Assembly: GCA_035295665.1 (NCBI GenBank)
Contig: DATGIQ010000079.1
Span: 1 to 42,520 of the forward strand
Source: DATGIQ01 sp035295665
Lineage (GTDB): Bacteria; Planctomycetota; Planctomycetia; Gemmatales; Gemmataceae
Direction: 5' to 3'
DNA: 42,520 nucleotides
This document shows, piece by piece, positions 28,001 through 36,534 of the stretch. Numbering within the stretch: the first letter of the stretch is position 1; every line of letters begins with the position of its first letter. The position numbers were made by a program, and so were the translations under genes. The notes under the pieces are model-generated. The model had not been told where the DNA came from. It worked only from the letters and a program-made list of their open reading frames with translations, and searched no databases.

Positions 28001-28289
28001 TTTCCAGGCTCCGTGCCCGTCCTTCGAGCAATTGGCCCAGAGCCTTCCCGCCGGCTGGGTTGGCCAGGAATCGTTCCAGGTTATTCAGAGCCATATCCGG
28101 ATCGGAACAGCGCGGCAACATTCGGGCCAGGGCCGGGCAGAGCTCACGCAGCGATTCATGGCCGATCGCGGTAGCGATATGGGTCAGATTCTGCCAGCCA
28201 CGCTCATTGTCGCGAATCTTCCAGCTCTGGAGGAGCGGCCGGGAGAACTCGAGGGATTCCAGTTGGTGGCGGAGTTGTTCCAGTTGCAT
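25041..28289 (-). CDS. glnE: Bifunctional glutamine-synthetase adenylyltransferase/deadenylase
   Basis: A 1,082-residue GlnE that adenylylates and de-adenylylates glutamine synthetase in response to nitrogen status. It carries the two nucleotidyltransferase domains of the family. The first has AFGKHGGEELNYSSDIDLMF (residues 225-244), with His in place of the usual Leu in GKLGG. The second has LALGKLGGREMSYHSDLDLI near 773-792. Other family phrases are RLRPEGHRGPLARS, TGHGGIRDIEFTIQFLQL and, in the second half, MRLRPTGRSGSLVIPL and RGFGGIVDVEFLVQLFQIKYG. Length agrees with the 950-1,100 aa range. The start lies 3 bp after the miaB stop, so miaB and glnE are probably co-transcribed and coupled. 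No glnA or glnB is seen nearby. Confidence 0.95.
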   Translation of the reverse strand: MQLEQLRHQLESLEFSRPLLQSWKIRDNERGWQNLTHIATAIGHESLRELCPALARMLPRCSDPDMALNNLERFLANPAGGKALGQLLEGRARSLEILLQLLSTSQFFSDLLIANPDYLDMLRVPLRRSPSQKEMQEQLQSEVDAAFEDSAVLRSFRRFRQRQTLRIGTNDIIRDRPLEEITRDLSRVADAALEVALATALRQVGNRFGEPYTTGGQPARCVILAFGKHGGEELNYSSDIDLMFLYDEEGTTRGRRVTSISNQEFYGRVLSEVVRLLSAHTDRGQAYRVDLRLRPEGHRGPLARSLASTLSYYDTLGRTWERQALIKLRPVAGSLELGKAFLQSIEPFVYRKYLSFAEINEIKALKRRIEQKTRQAGTSDTEVKTGHGGIRDIEFTIQFLQLLNGGDLPEIRQRNTLLALQALEQAGCLSDQEYHFLGTAYRFLRKTEHRLQLLFDLQTHRLPSGEDELRKLALRMGYSEEKRTEMSGSKGAHPAPRGQTASASIQDPLQAFLHDYRERTSLNRKILNHLVHDTFHGEDGQAEPESDLMLDTLPEPETIRAVLGRYPFRDVQGAYHNLSQLAQEAVPFLSTRRCRQFLASIAPSLLRALAETPDPDMALVNLEKVTASLGAKSVLWELFSFNPPSLKLYVDLCAWSQFLSEILINNPGMIDELLDSLVLNQPRSAAELRQELADLCRGASDLDPILHSFQDKELLRIGVRDILGKDTIQATTGALSDLAETLLVQIALLQQPALTRRFGIPYLDDGDRKGEPSRYALLALGKLGGREMSYHSDLDLILVYEGDGRTGPPSGANRFDRYELTDNFHFFTEFGQRIIKATSFWGPMGRLYQVDMRLRPTGRSGSLVIPLTEFRRYYEQGGAQLWERQALTRARVVFGDAEFARLVMEAVTQGAYGLLWKPELAGEIQEMRDRLEASRSERDLKRGFGGIVDVEFLVQLFQIKYGRELPELRTPNTWEALTALRIRGLLTEEEFTTVLAGYNFLRLVESRLRIVHNLSLDELPEKPEDLEKLARRLGFEAAIQGSAGHQFLAELERHTTQTRELFLKLVARERTPRSDIGTLVHT

Positions 28290-28292
28290 GGC

Positions 28293-29774
28293 TCAAATCA
28301 GCGGCAAACTCACGCGCGGCACGGAGATTTCCAGCGGGGCTGCAGGGAATCGCTGGGACCCATTCTGTTCGACGCCCACTTGTTCCTCGATCACGACATC
28401 ACCGAAAAGAGTAAAGGCGGTTGCTTCGCGTATGGCCAAGGTCACGAATTGACCGATCAGCCGTTCGTTGCCCTCGAAAACGACAATGTGGTCGGTCGGT
28501 GTCCGGCCGGTCAACTGAATGGGGCCTGTGGAAGAGTCGTGTTTGAACGCCGTCTTGCTGCGCCCCTCCACGAGAACCTCGACCTTGGTTCCAATGCGGG
28601 CCAGGTGGTCGGCGAGACTGACTCCATTCTGGATCGCCAGGAGATCATTATTGCGCCGCTTCTTGACTTCCTCGGGTACATCATCCGTGAATAGTTCATG
28701 GCCTTTGGTCCCGGGGCGGGGACTGTATTTGAAAATAAAGCTGTTCTTGAAGCCGGCGGTGGCGACGAGATCGCAGCTCCGGGCAAACGAGGCTTCGGTC
28801 TCGCCGCAGAACCCGACGATGAAATCGCTACTGATGGCCACACCCGGAATTCGTTCCCGACACCGAGCAAGCATCTCCTGGTAATACTCGACCGTGTAAA
28901 GCCGTTTCATCCGCTTCAAGACTTCGTTACAGCCCGACTGCACCGGCACATGCAAGTAGGGAGATACCTTTGGCAGCTCCCGAACCGCGTCGAGCAAATC
29001 CTCGCTCATATCGCGCGGAAAACTGGTGATGAATTTGATGCGGTCGATGCCGGGCGTATCATGGATCCTGATGAGAAGGTCGGAGAGCCTGGTATGCCGG
29101 CCGTCTCCCAGACGATAGTTGTAGCTGTTGACTGTCTGACCGAGGAGAGTCACCTCCCTGCACCCCTCTGCGGCAAGCTGCTGGACTTCCCAGATGATGT
29201 GATCGGGGCGGCGGCTCTGCTCAGGCCCGCGGACTTGCGGGACGATGCAATACGTGCAGAATTTGTCGCAGCCGATCATGATGCGGACATAGGCCTGAAA
29301 CCGCGACGGGCGCATCGATGGATCGCGGAGTGGATCGTAGCTTTCAAAACTCTGCTCGACTTCCGTCCGCGACGCCGCCTTGCGGTCCAAACTCAAGGCC
29401 AACTGCGGTTTGCCGGTGCGCTCGACCTCTGCAATCAGCTCCGGTAAGCGGGCCAGCTGCCCCGTACCGCAAACGATGTCCACATGCGGCGCCCGGCGGC
29501 GGACTAACGCCTGGTCCTTTTGCGCCATGCAGCCAAGGACGCCAAGGATTTTGCTTGGATGCCGTTGCTTGTGATAGCGGAGCCGACCAAGGGCGCTATA
29601 GATTTTGTCTTCAGCATGCTGCCGTACGCTACACGTATTGAAGAGGATCACATCCGCTTCCGTGGGTTCCTGCGTCAGCTCATAGCCTTGGCGGCGCAGA
29701 CTCCCTACGACTAGCTCGCTGTCGAGCACATTCATCTGGCAGCCGACCGTTTCGATGTAGAGCTTCTTGGCCAT
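28293..29774 (-). CDS. miaB: tRNA-2-methylthio-N6-dimethylallyladenosine synthase
   Basis: A 493-residue radical-SAM methylthiotransferase that adds the 2-methylthio group to i6A37 of tRNA. The N-terminal UPF0004 domain has the three cysteines of the auxiliary 4Fe-4S cluster: C12 (TVGCQMN), C48 (FNTCSVR) and C82 (LGCMAQ). The radical-SAM motif CDKFCTYC is at 169-176, followed by IVPQVRGPEQSR. The family phrases TLLGQTVNSY, YLHVPVQSGCNEVLKRMKR and DFIVGFCGETEASF follow, then a C-terminal TRAM domain (about 395-460). The N-terminal IETVGCQMNVLDSE supports MiaB rather than MtaB or RimO. The ribosome site is weak (AAGG). It is followed by glnE within 3 bp. Confidence 0.95.
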   Translation of the reverse strand: MAKKLYIETVGCQMNVLDSELVVGSLRRQGYELTQEPTEADVILFNTCSVRQHAEDKIYSALGRLRYHKQRHPSKILGVLGCMAQKDQALVRRRAPHVDIVCGTGQLARLPELIAEVERTGKPQLALSLDRKAASRTEVEQSFESYDPLRDPSMRPSRFQAYVRIMIGCDKFCTYCIVPQVRGPEQSRRPDHIIWEVQQLAAEGCREVTLLGQTVNSYNYRLGDGRHTRLSDLLIRIHDTPGIDRIKFITSFPRDMSEDLLDAVRELPKVSPYLHVPVQSGCNEVLKRMKRLYTVEYYQEMLARCRERIPGVAISSDFIVGFCGETEASFARSCDLVATAGFKNSFIFKYSPRPGTKGHELFTDDVPEEVKKRRNNDLLAIQNGVSLADHLARIGTKVEVLVEGRSKTAFKHDSSTGPIQLTGRTPTDHIVVFEGNERLIGQFVTLAIREATAFTLFGDVVIEEQVGVEQNGSQRFPAAPLEISVPRVSLPLI

Positions 29775-29807
29775 AAGGTCTATTTTGCCTTGCTCACAGG
29801 TTATGGA

Positions 29808-30062
29808 TTATCTGGGAGGTGTGCTACCGCGCAGACGGTGCGGTTCTGCCGCTAACGCCCGGGGGCGCTCCTCAGCCCGCTGTGGAGCTTCGGCTTTCAG
29901 TTCAACCTCATCGGGACGGGTAGACCATTTACCCGTACTGGCGTCGGGAACCCGTAAATGCTCGTCGCCGTCAATGATCGGCCGAAAGCCAAGTTGACTC
30001 GTGATGCCCCCATTCGGATCGAGCTCATCTCTCCAACTACCATTTGGCTGAAGACGCTTCAA
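29808..30062 (-). CDS. Possible small protein, TTG start, unknown function
   Basis: Between fmt and miaB lies an 84-codon minus-strand frame that could start at a TTG at 30062. The reason to consider it is a near-perfect AAGGAGG exactly 6 nt before that TTG. The peptide (KRLQPNGSWRDELDPNGG, FRPIIDGDEHLRVP, then a charged Glu/Arg/Pro-rich tail ending RLRGSTPPR) has no signal peptide or membrane segment. I do not recognise the family. The spacing to miaB (33 bp) fits a gene in the fmt-miaB run, but the frame may be chance. Confidence 0.4.
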   Translation of the reverse strand: MKRLQPNGSWRDELDPNGGITSQLGFRPIIDGDEHLRVPDASTGKWSTRPDEVELKAEAPQRAEERPRALAAEPHRLRGSTPPR

Positions 30063-30160
30063 GCGGACCTCCTTGGAAGAGCGCAATTGCCAGGAATTGC
30101 TATTCTACCGGATGAGCCGCCCGATCTGGAAGTACGAGAAGCGATTCCTGGCGAGAAGCC

Positions 30161-31141
30161 TCAGACGTTCTCCGGTCCAAGGCGGTCTCCCAGTTCGGGC
30201 CGATGACCACGCAGGAATTCCCGCGCCGTCATGCGGCGATTGCCGGCTGGCTGGAACTCCAGGATCTCGACTTGGCTCGCGCCACCGGCCACCACGCACA
30301 GCCGAGGAGTGTTCTGCGGCTGGACGATTAATTGTCCCGTGGTCAGCGCCTCAGTAGCCGTGCCCTCCCGACACATCGCCCGGTGAATGATCCACCGTTG
30401 TGGCTGCTTTCCTGATCGGTGCCAAAATGTGTAGGCCGTGGGCCATGGCTGCATTGCCCGAATCTGATTGCACACATCACGGGCTGGACGCGACCAATCG
30501 ATCAGCCCGTTCTCCTTGGTCAACTTGGGGGCTTTGCTGGCCTGCGTCTTGTCCTGTTTGGTGCCGTGCGCTGTCCCGGCAGCGATTTGATCGATGACCC
30601 GCAGGGCCAGCTGACCGCCCAACACCGCCAGCCGGAGTTCCAGCTCACCAGCCGTTTCCTCGGGGCCAATGTCGAGGGCCTCTTGAGCGAGAATATCTCC
30701 AGCGTCGAGATAGACCGACATTTTGATAATCGACACGCCTGTCTGGGTTTCGCCATGATAAATGGCCCACGCGACCGGAGCAGCGCCACGGAATTTGGGC
30801 AGCAGCGAAGCGTGGACGTTGATACCGCCCAACGGCGGTACCGCCAGGACATCCTTGGAGAGGATCTGGCCATAGGCGGCGACGACAAGGAGGTCGGGTT
30901 GAAGTGCACGAAGTTGGGCGACCGCTTCGGTGGTGTTCATGTTTGCCGGCTGGAGCACCGGAATCTCTCGCTCGATGGCCAAGGGTTTTAGGCCTTCACC
31001 CCGTTGACGGGTGGAGCCCCGCTGCTGGCCCATCGGGCGGTCCGGCTGAGTCACGAGACCGACCACCGAATGGGGACCGGACAATAAACCCTGAAATGTC
31101 GGCAGCGCAAAGTTGCCCGTTCCCATCATCACAAGACGCAT
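30161..31141 (-). CDS. fmt: Methionyl-tRNA formyltransferase
   Basis: A 326-residue Fmt that formylates initiator Met-tRNA with 10-formyl-tetrahydrofolate. The N-terminal Rossmann part starts MRLVMMGTGNFALPTF. The formyl-transfer centre shows VVAAYGQILSKDVL, GGINVHASLLPKFRGAAPVA and GETQTGVSIIKM with DAGDIL. The C-terminal tRNA-contacting domain includes LTKENGLIDWSRPA, IRAMQPWPTAYTFW and a final REFLRGHRPELGDRLG. The start is the ATG at 31141, with GGAGG about 10 nt upstream. It lies 57 bp downstream of def, the usual partner that removes the formyl group again. Confidence 0.95.
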   Translation of the reverse strand: MRLVMMGTGNFALPTFQGLLSGPHSVVGLVTQPDRPMGQQRGSTRQRGEGLKPLAIEREIPVLQPANMNTTEAVAQLRALQPDLLVVAAYGQILSKDVLAVPPLGGINVHASLLPKFRGAAPVAWAIYHGETQTGVSIIKMSVYLDAGDILAQEALDIGPEETAGELELRLAVLGGQLALRVIDQIAAGTAHGTKQDKTQASKAPKLTKENGLIDWSRPARDVCNQIRAMQPWPTAYTFWHRSGKQPQRWIIHRAMCREGTATEALTTGQLIVQPQNTPRLCVVAGGASQVEILEFQPAGNRRMTAREFLRGHRPELGDRLGPENV

Positions 31142-31198
31142 CGGCAGTTGGCCTCCGGCCGGTGAGTGGCGCGGTGTGCGCCGATTGGCACAACGGCC

Positions 31199-31771
31199 TC
31201 AAGCACTTCGCTCCAGAACTTCAAGCATCTGATTGAGATCTGCGTCCGGCGGGATTTCCCCGCGCTCCTGGGCCCGGCGAAACTCACGCTCAAATCGCTT
31301 CACCTCTCCGCGGCTAGCCATCTTGGCAATTGGGCCCATTTTATCGATGAACAGTTCACCACGCAGGTGATCGACTTCGTGCTGCCAGACGCGGGCTTCC
31401 AAGTCGGAGACCGTTCCCTCTTGCAATTGGCCTTTGACGTCATAGGCCTGATAGCGGATTGTTTTGGCCCGGCGTACCTTGCCGAACAAACCGGGAAAGC
31501 TGAGGCATCCTTCTTCCCCCTCGACAGAACCTTTCCGCTCCATGATGACCGGGTTGATAAATGCCTTGGCCATGTCGCGCTGCTCAGGCTCCAGATTCAT
31601 GACAAAGATCTGGTAAGGCAGAGCCACCTGCGGTCCTGCGAGTCCCAATCCCTTTCCCTCGATCATCAGATCGATCATTTCAGCAATGGTGCGCTCGATC
31701 TGCCGATCAATACTGGTCAACGGCCGGGCTACCCGACGCAAGGCCGGATGCGGGTAATACACGATCTTCAT
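31199..31771 (-). CDS. def: Peptide deformylase
   Basis: A 190-residue metallo-enzyme that removes the formyl group from nascent proteins. I chose the ATG at 31771 (MKIVYYPHPALRRVARP); the longer frame to 31921 runs into a perfect inverted repeat and does not match the family. The three signature motifs are present: GLGLAGPQV (41-49), EGCLSFPG (87-94, metal ligand C89) and QHEVDHLRG (130-138, metal ligands H131 and H135, catalytic E132). Length is typical. Upstream is a 269-bp gap, downstream is fmt, so def-fmt form an operon. Confidence 0.95.
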   Translation of the reverse strand: MKIVYYPHPALRRVARPLTSIDRQIERTIAEMIDLMIEGKGLGLAGPQVALPYQIFVMNLEPEQRDMAKAFINPVIMERKGSVEGEEGCLSFPGLFGKVRRAKTIRYQAYDVKGQLQEGTVSDLEARVWQHEVDHLRGELFIDKMGPIAKMASRGEVKRFEREFRRAQERGEIPPDADLNQMLEVLERSA

Positions 31772-31891
31772 CCGGATTCCGAAGCAAGAGTAAGAAACGA
31801 CTCGGAGACCAAATCTCTTCTCATTATAGGGCTGGCAATGATTTGCACAAAGCAGAACCCAATCGAGCCTAGGGTAGGCTGGGGAAACACA

Positions 31892-31937
31892 CTCGGCCAG
31901 CGATCGCTTCATCGGAATCAAGCGATCGCTGGCCGAG
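31892..31937. repeat. Perfect 18-bp inverted repeat with GCGATCGC core
   Basis: CTCGGCCAGCGATCGCTT (31892-31909) is repeated exactly as its reverse complement (31920-31937) around a 10-nt loop. Each arm holds the octamer GCGATCGC. It lies between the end of the ABC operon (stop at 32041) and def. No T tract follows on either strand, so a simple intrinsic terminator is not supported. It could act as an mRNA 3'-end stabiliser, a rho-type terminator hairpin or a protein site. Confidence 0.85.
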
Positions 31938-32040
31938 CTAAGTCACTTTGCATCATGCTCCAGCAGGCTGGGTAGCACGCACGGTGTCCTCCAACGGGGT
32001 ACCATCCACACCAGTGCGCTGCGTGTTCTGGATTGGCTGT

Positions 32041-34545
32041 TCAAGGCAACTTGAAGTAGGCCGGCTTTTTCTTTATTTGCTCAAAATTCCCCTTGGGAAC
32101 CAGGAAGATCTCATCGACCATCTTGTTGCTCCGAGCGAAATAGCCCTCGTTATCGCTCGGTCCGCCGATTGTGAGGGTCAATGGCTCCTTTTCGCCCTCC
32201 ACGGTCAGGATAATATCCAGGGCGCCGTCTTGTAGCGTCAGCTTTTGCTCCGGTTTCGGAACCCCTTTTCCCAGGAAGCGCACGACTTTGAGCTGCGCGA
32301 GCTCCGTCAGGAGGTTTTCCGCGAAGGGGATATTCAGCTTGAAATCTTGGGGATTCTTTACGACCCACTCCTGGGCCGATTTCCGCTCCAGGTCGAGAAC
32401 ATACGGGCTGCCGACGACATCTTGCCAGCCGATCAGTTTGAGCCCCTTCACCTTCGGCACTTCCAGGTGGAAGACCGTGGGATCGCGCCAATCACTCCGC
32501 AGCGGCTCGAGGATGCTCTTGGAAACCAGGAAAACGACATCGCGGTTTCCCTGTTTGGCATAAACACTGGCCTTATCCTCGGTCTCTTTGCCGAACAGAT
32601 AGACGTAATCTTCCGCCTTCTTGTCGGGCTTGGCGACGCTTACGGTGGCCTGGATGACCGGCGTTTTCAGGCCGTAGCGGTCCAGCTCGCTGTCGCTGGC
32701 TTTCTCGGCGATCAATTTGGTTGCCTGCAAATCCCGCAAGTCGCTCAAGAGCCGCTCAACCTTGGCATTGTCTGCCGTCCGACCGGCCAGGTCCGCGGGC
32801 TGTTTCAGCTTCCAGACGGGGGGGGCTTTTTCCTCGGTCGTTTTGTCCAATTCGTAAGTCCGACCATCGTGTACGAGCATGATCTTGCTGACTTCGGTGT
32901 TGAAAGCAAAGTTAGCCAATTTGCGACTAAGATATCCGACCTTTCCTTCCGTCACCTTGTCCAACAGGGAACCGGGCACGGCCAAGCGCGTGACCTCGTT
33001 GCCGGCCTCCCGACGGACATAAACCAGGTCCTTGTCCTTCCTGCCGAAGACCAGCTTGACCGTCGGCTTCTCGTCCTTTAGTGCCGGCTCTGTGGGTGTC
33101 TCTTTCTTCTCTTCCTTGGCTTGGCCGTCTTTCTTCTCGTCTTTCTTCTCCTCCTTGGTCGATTCCTCTTTCTTTTCTTCCTTCTTGATCCCTTCCACCC
33201 AGACTGAGACAACGGCGCTCGGCTTATCGAGGCCCAGCTCGGCATCGGTCTTCGATGCTTCGGGAAAATCCTTGACTTGCCGCTTGGCCGTCAAGGCAGT
33301 GAGCAGCCCCTGGACGGTAGAGCTATCGGCTTCCTGCGTTTTGCCCGATTCGAGGAGCTTCCAATCGGCCGGTTGACCCAACTTCCGCAGCTGCACCACA
33401 TCTCGCTCATTGGGGCGCAAATCAAGGGCGTCCACTTTGGCCGTATCTATCTCGGTGAGGTCCCGATTCCGCAGGACTTGCGGATTGTCGGCCACTTTGC
33501 GAATCGCCTCAACTTTCTTGGCCGGAACTTTGACAAGGTTCTTCTCATCTTCCAAGCGGGCCCAGAGCTTTTCGCCTTTGTCGTCGACCTTCTTACCAAT
33601 GAGCAAGCCATCCTGAACGGCCGGCTTCTTTTCCTCTGTCCCGATGCTCGAGGGCTGCCGTTTCACCTCGATTCGCAGTGTCTCCTGGCCCTTCGCCAAG
33701 CCCTTCTCGGCTAGGTCGGAATCGGAAGCTTGTGTGGCCCCAAAATCATCGTCCGACTCCACGCGGAGATCCACAATCGCCTGGAGCAGATCACGCACAC
33801 CGGTTATCTTTTTTTCGGTACCTTCGGTAGGGGAAGCGGGCTCGCCATCCAGATCCGCCTCGCCGAACGGCGGCTTGTCAAAGCGCCATTTGCCGTCGCT
33901 GGTCTTCTCCAGGTCGATGAGTTCGTGTTTCGGCTCCTGGAGCTTGGCCGAGACGATATCAAACGAGCTCTCCGCGAGCAGATTCTTCGAGCGAAAATCA
34001 TTCAGCTTCTTGAACACGTTTTCGATGTCCATCCGGCGGACCGCCATGGGTTGGTTAGGCCGATCGGAAGACGTGACATAGATCACCTTGTCACTCGAGC
34101 CACCGGTCACACTCTCATCGCCCAGGTTCAGCTTCCATTCCCGGTCGCCTCCTTTCGGGATTAGAGTGACCACCGTCCTTGGAACATCGAGGCCGATCTG
34201 CTTCAGATTCTCCGATATATCGGCCTTATCTTCCTTCTTGGCATCGATGATTTGCTGGATGAGTCGGTCCACGGTGTACTTGTCCACGCGCACACTCGGT
34301 TCGCGCAATTTCCAGCCCTGGTCGGTACGGTAGAAAACGAGCTTTTCTTCGGTGGGCTTTTGGCGGGTAATTTCCACCGTGCCGATATCGTCGCTCCGAA
34401 TCGGTTTCTTCTTATCGTGCAGGCTCGGCAACGCGTAGACCGATTTGTCCTTCGAAGATTGGAGGCCGAGCAACTGCGTCACACCGAAGACAACCAACAC
34501 GGCGGCCAGGACGCCGAAGAGGATGTATGTGGTCTTGAAATTCAT
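32041..34545 (-). CDS. DUF4340 protein of an ABC exporter-like operon
   Basis: An 834-residue protein with one N-terminal membrane segment (YILFGVLAAVLVVFGVTQLL, about 6-25) and a large presumed extracytoplasmic part. It repeats the DUF4340 pattern: a hydrophobic anchor, then blocks with YRTDQGWKLREP, VVTLIPKGGDREWKLNLGDE and, near the C-terminus, LTLTIGGPSDNEGYFARSNKMVDEIFLVP. A stretch of about 50 residues is almost all Lys, Glu and Asp (KKEEKKEESTKEEKKDEKKD), probably a disordered linker. DUF4340 proteins are typically found beside GldG-like proteins and ABC transporters of the gliding/secretion type, as here. It is the last gene of the operon, 19 bp after the GldG-like gene, which supports joint function. 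Its substrate is unknown. Confidence 0.88.
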   Translation of the reverse strand: MNFKTTYILFGVLAAVLVVFGVTQLLGLQSSKDKSVYALPSLHDKKKPIRSDDIGTVEITRQKPTEEKLVFYRTDQGWKLREPSVRVDKYTVDRLIQQIIDAKKEDKADISENLKQIGLDVPRTVVTLIPKGGDREWKLNLGDESVTGGSSDKVIYVTSSDRPNQPMAVRRMDIENVFKKLNDFRSKNLLAESSFDIVSAKLQEPKHELIDLEKTSDGKWRFDKPPFGEADLDGEPASPTEGTEKKITGVRDLLQAIVDLRVESDDDFGATQASDSDLAEKGLAKGQETLRIEVKRQPSSIGTEEKKPAVQDGLLIGKKVDDKGEKLWARLEDEKNLVKVPAKKVEAIRKVADNPQVLRNRDLTEIDTAKVDALDLRPNERDVVQLRKLGQPADWKLLESGKTQEADSSTVQGLLTALTAKRQVKDFPEASKTDAELGLDKPSAVVSVWVEGIKKEEKKEESTKEEKKDEKKDGQAKEEKKETPTEPALKDEKPTVKLVFGRKDKDLVYVRREAGNEVTRLAVPGSLLDKVTEGKVGYLSRKLANFAFNTEVSKIMLVHDGRTYELDKTTEEKAPPVWKLKQPADLAGRTADNAKVERLLSDLRDLQATKLIAEKASDSELDRYGLKTPVIQATVSVAKPDKKAEDYVYLFGKETEDKASVYAKQGNRDVVFLVSKSILEPLRSDWRDPTVFHLEVPKVKGLKLIGWQDVVGSPYVLDLERKSAQEWVVKNPQDFKLNIPFAENLLTELAQLKVVRFLGKGVPKPEQKLTLQDGALDIILTVEGEKEPLTLTIGGPSDNEGYFARSNKMVDEIFLVPKGNFEQIKKKPAYFKLP

Positions 34546-34564
34546 GGGAATTGAGCCTTTCCAT

Positions 34565-36436
34565 TCAGCGACGGCGGATAAGCCAAACGCCGGTTCCCAG
34601 GCCGATGATCGTGATCAACATAAACGTGGCCGGCAGCCAGCGCATGCGAGAGATGACATCTTCGCTTACGTTGAGTGTGAAAATATTGCGCTTCTTCGGT
34701 TCCAGACCAATCCCGCTGGGGCGCTCACGTAGCCAGGCCAGGGTACTGGAAAACAGATCGTAATTCAGCTGACCGCCGGACTCGATCATGTAGGGATTGG
34801 AGGCAAACGAGGCGGTGCCAAAGACCACTGCACGAGGCTTTTGCTCCTGCTGTCGCATGAAGGCATGCGGATCGTTCCCCGCCGGCGGCGGCGATTCCCC
34901 CACCGCAACCACAACAGAGGACGGATCCTGTCCCAACTTCTCGCCCAGTTCCTGCGTGTTTTTGCGGAGGTCGCTCACCAACTGGCCGGGGTCGGCCCGT
35001 AGATTGGTGTCGACCCAGGTGTACCGGCTCGGTGCAAGCAGAATGGGCTCGGCCACAAAGTGGCTGGCTCCCGGCAGATTGGGGTTCGTTTTTTGAGGCT
35101 CGATGGTGCGTGCGTTGCTCACAAGGACGGCGTCCGTAACGAACATCCGCGCCACCGGGTTGCGCGACCCAAAGTTGCCTTGGATGGGCACCTTGAACGG
35201 ATCACGCGGGTTATAACTGAGCACACGGTTGTCGCCGACCTTGACGTTGAATTCAGCCAAGAAATCCTCCACTCCCGTCTTGACGAGGTCCTTGGCCGGG
35301 TTCAAAACGAGATCTAACATCACCACCAGCTTGCCTGTCTTCTTGCGCGCTTTGTCGGGAGGCGGGTTCATGTAATCACGCAAGGCCTTCAGGGCGTAAT
35401 CTGGCAAGGGCATGCGCGGCCCGGCAACGACCACGATTTCCGCATCGTCCGGTACGCGGTCGGAGACCACGGTGAATGGGCTCTTGCTCTTTACGTTGCC
35501 CACCGGGCTGAACTGGAGTCCCTTGACTTCGTAGTTCCCTTTCTGAAGGCGTTCCCGCAAAGCCCCCAGGCCCTGTCCCTCTTGCGAATTGCTGGCGTCG
35601 CTCAGGTCCATCTCGCCGAAACCTTGCGTGAAGTAGACGACCGGACGCGATTTCCCCTCTTCGAGGTAGCTGAGTGCCGTCATCAAGGCGTCCTCACCCT
35701 TGAAGATGAACCGGTTCTCCGGGTGCATGGGATCGTTGGCGAACAGATCGGAATCCTTGATGATCTGGTAGTCCGCCTTCCCTTCCTCTCCGTAGACCAC
35801 AATCAGCCCCTGGCGATCGTTGAATTGAAAATCGCTCATGAGCTTGCGCATCTTGTCGAAGTCGATGTCGGGGGCCACATACTCGACTTGCAGTTTTTCG
35901 TTGACAGCCCTGCAATTCTCCAGCAGTGCCCTGACTTCGCGCATCCGGATTTCGCTGCTGGAGACCAGCACCGCATAGATTTTCGTGGGTTTCTCCAGCG
36001 CCTGCAGAATGTTTTTCGACTTGTCGCTTAGCGTGTAAATGCCCGACTCGGTCCAGTCAAAGGAGGGGGTCACGTAGTTGTAAACCAGCACGTTGAGGAC
36101 CAAGAGAATCGCGAGCAAGAGCAAGCCCGTGAGGACCGCGTTGTAGCCGTAGAGCAGGCGGCGCAAGGCGGCATTGGATCGCTCCAGGGCGCGGAGCGGG
36201 AGCAAGCTCACGAACATGATAGCCAGGCCACCAAACAGCGCCAGCAGGCAGACCCACAACTGCCACCAATTGGCACCCTGCCAGGCATCGAGCCCGCCGA
36301 AGATCGTGGCCCGCCATCGGTAAGCCAAGACCAAGGAGAACAGCCAGCAGAGAAATCCCAGCGAACCACCAATCGCAAGCATACTGAGGTGGCGTTCCGT
36401 GGAACTCGGGGTCAATGTTTTTTGCGAATCTTGCAT
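34565..36436 (-). CDS. GldG-like ABC auxiliary protein
   Basis: A 623-residue membrane protein of the GldG/ABC-transporter auxiliary family. The start is the ATG at 36436. The N-terminus has three hydrophobic segments (about 18-40, 58-80, 98-120). A long GldG-type extracytoplasmic domain follows, opening with FDWTESGIYTLSDKSKNILQ (family hallmark) and continuing with the thioredoxin-like part KPTKIYAVLVSSSEIRMREV. Later come VYFTQGFGEMDL, VVVAGPRMPLPDYALKAL, and a single span before the C-terminus (ATFMLITIIGLGTGVWLIRRR). In Bacteroidetes GldA, GldF and GldG form an ABC unit for gliding; in planctomycetes the set occurs without the rest of that machinery, so transport of an unidentified cell-envelope substrate is the cautious reading. 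It lies between the permease and DUF4340 genes. Confidence 0.88.
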   Translation of the reverse strand: MQDSQKTLTPSSTERHLSMLAIGGSLGFLCWLFSLVLAYRWRATIFGGLDAWQGANWWQLWVCLLALFGGLAIMFVSLLPLRALERSNAALRRLLYGYNAVLTGLLLLAILLVLNVLVYNYVTPSFDWTESGIYTLSDKSKNILQALEKPTKIYAVLVSSSEIRMREVRALLENCRAVNEKLQVEYVAPDIDFDKMRKLMSDFQFNDRQGLIVVYGEEGKADYQIIKDSDLFANDPMHPENRFIFKGEDALMTALSYLEEGKSRPVVYFTQGFGEMDLSDASNSQEGQGLGALRERLQKGNYEVKGLQFSPVGNVKSKSPFTVVSDRVPDDAEIVVVAGPRMPLPDYALKALRDYMNPPPDKARKKTGKLVVMLDLVLNPAKDLVKTGVEDFLAEFNVKVGDNRVLSYNPRDPFKVPIQGNFGSRNPVARMFVTDAVLVSNARTIEPQKTNPNLPGASHFVAEPILLAPSRYTWVDTNLRADPGQLVSDLRKNTQELGEKLGQDPSSVVVAVGESPPPAGNDPHAFMRQQEQKPRAVVFGTASFASNPYMIESGGQLNYDLFSSTLAWLRERPSGIGLEPKKRNIFTLNVSEDVISRMRWLPATFMLITIIGLGTGVWLIRRR

Positions 36437-36534
36437 ATCGTCCGTCTCTCAATTGTTTCAATCCAACGTGTCTGAGGAGCAGCCGCTCGGATTGCCACCG
36501 GGCTGTCCAGGCGATGCTTACTCAGCCGGATCGC

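Noticed and set aside
33090..33190. Tandem repeat in the DUF4340 gene
   Set aside because: It is low-complexity Lys/Glu coding sequence without a regular period.
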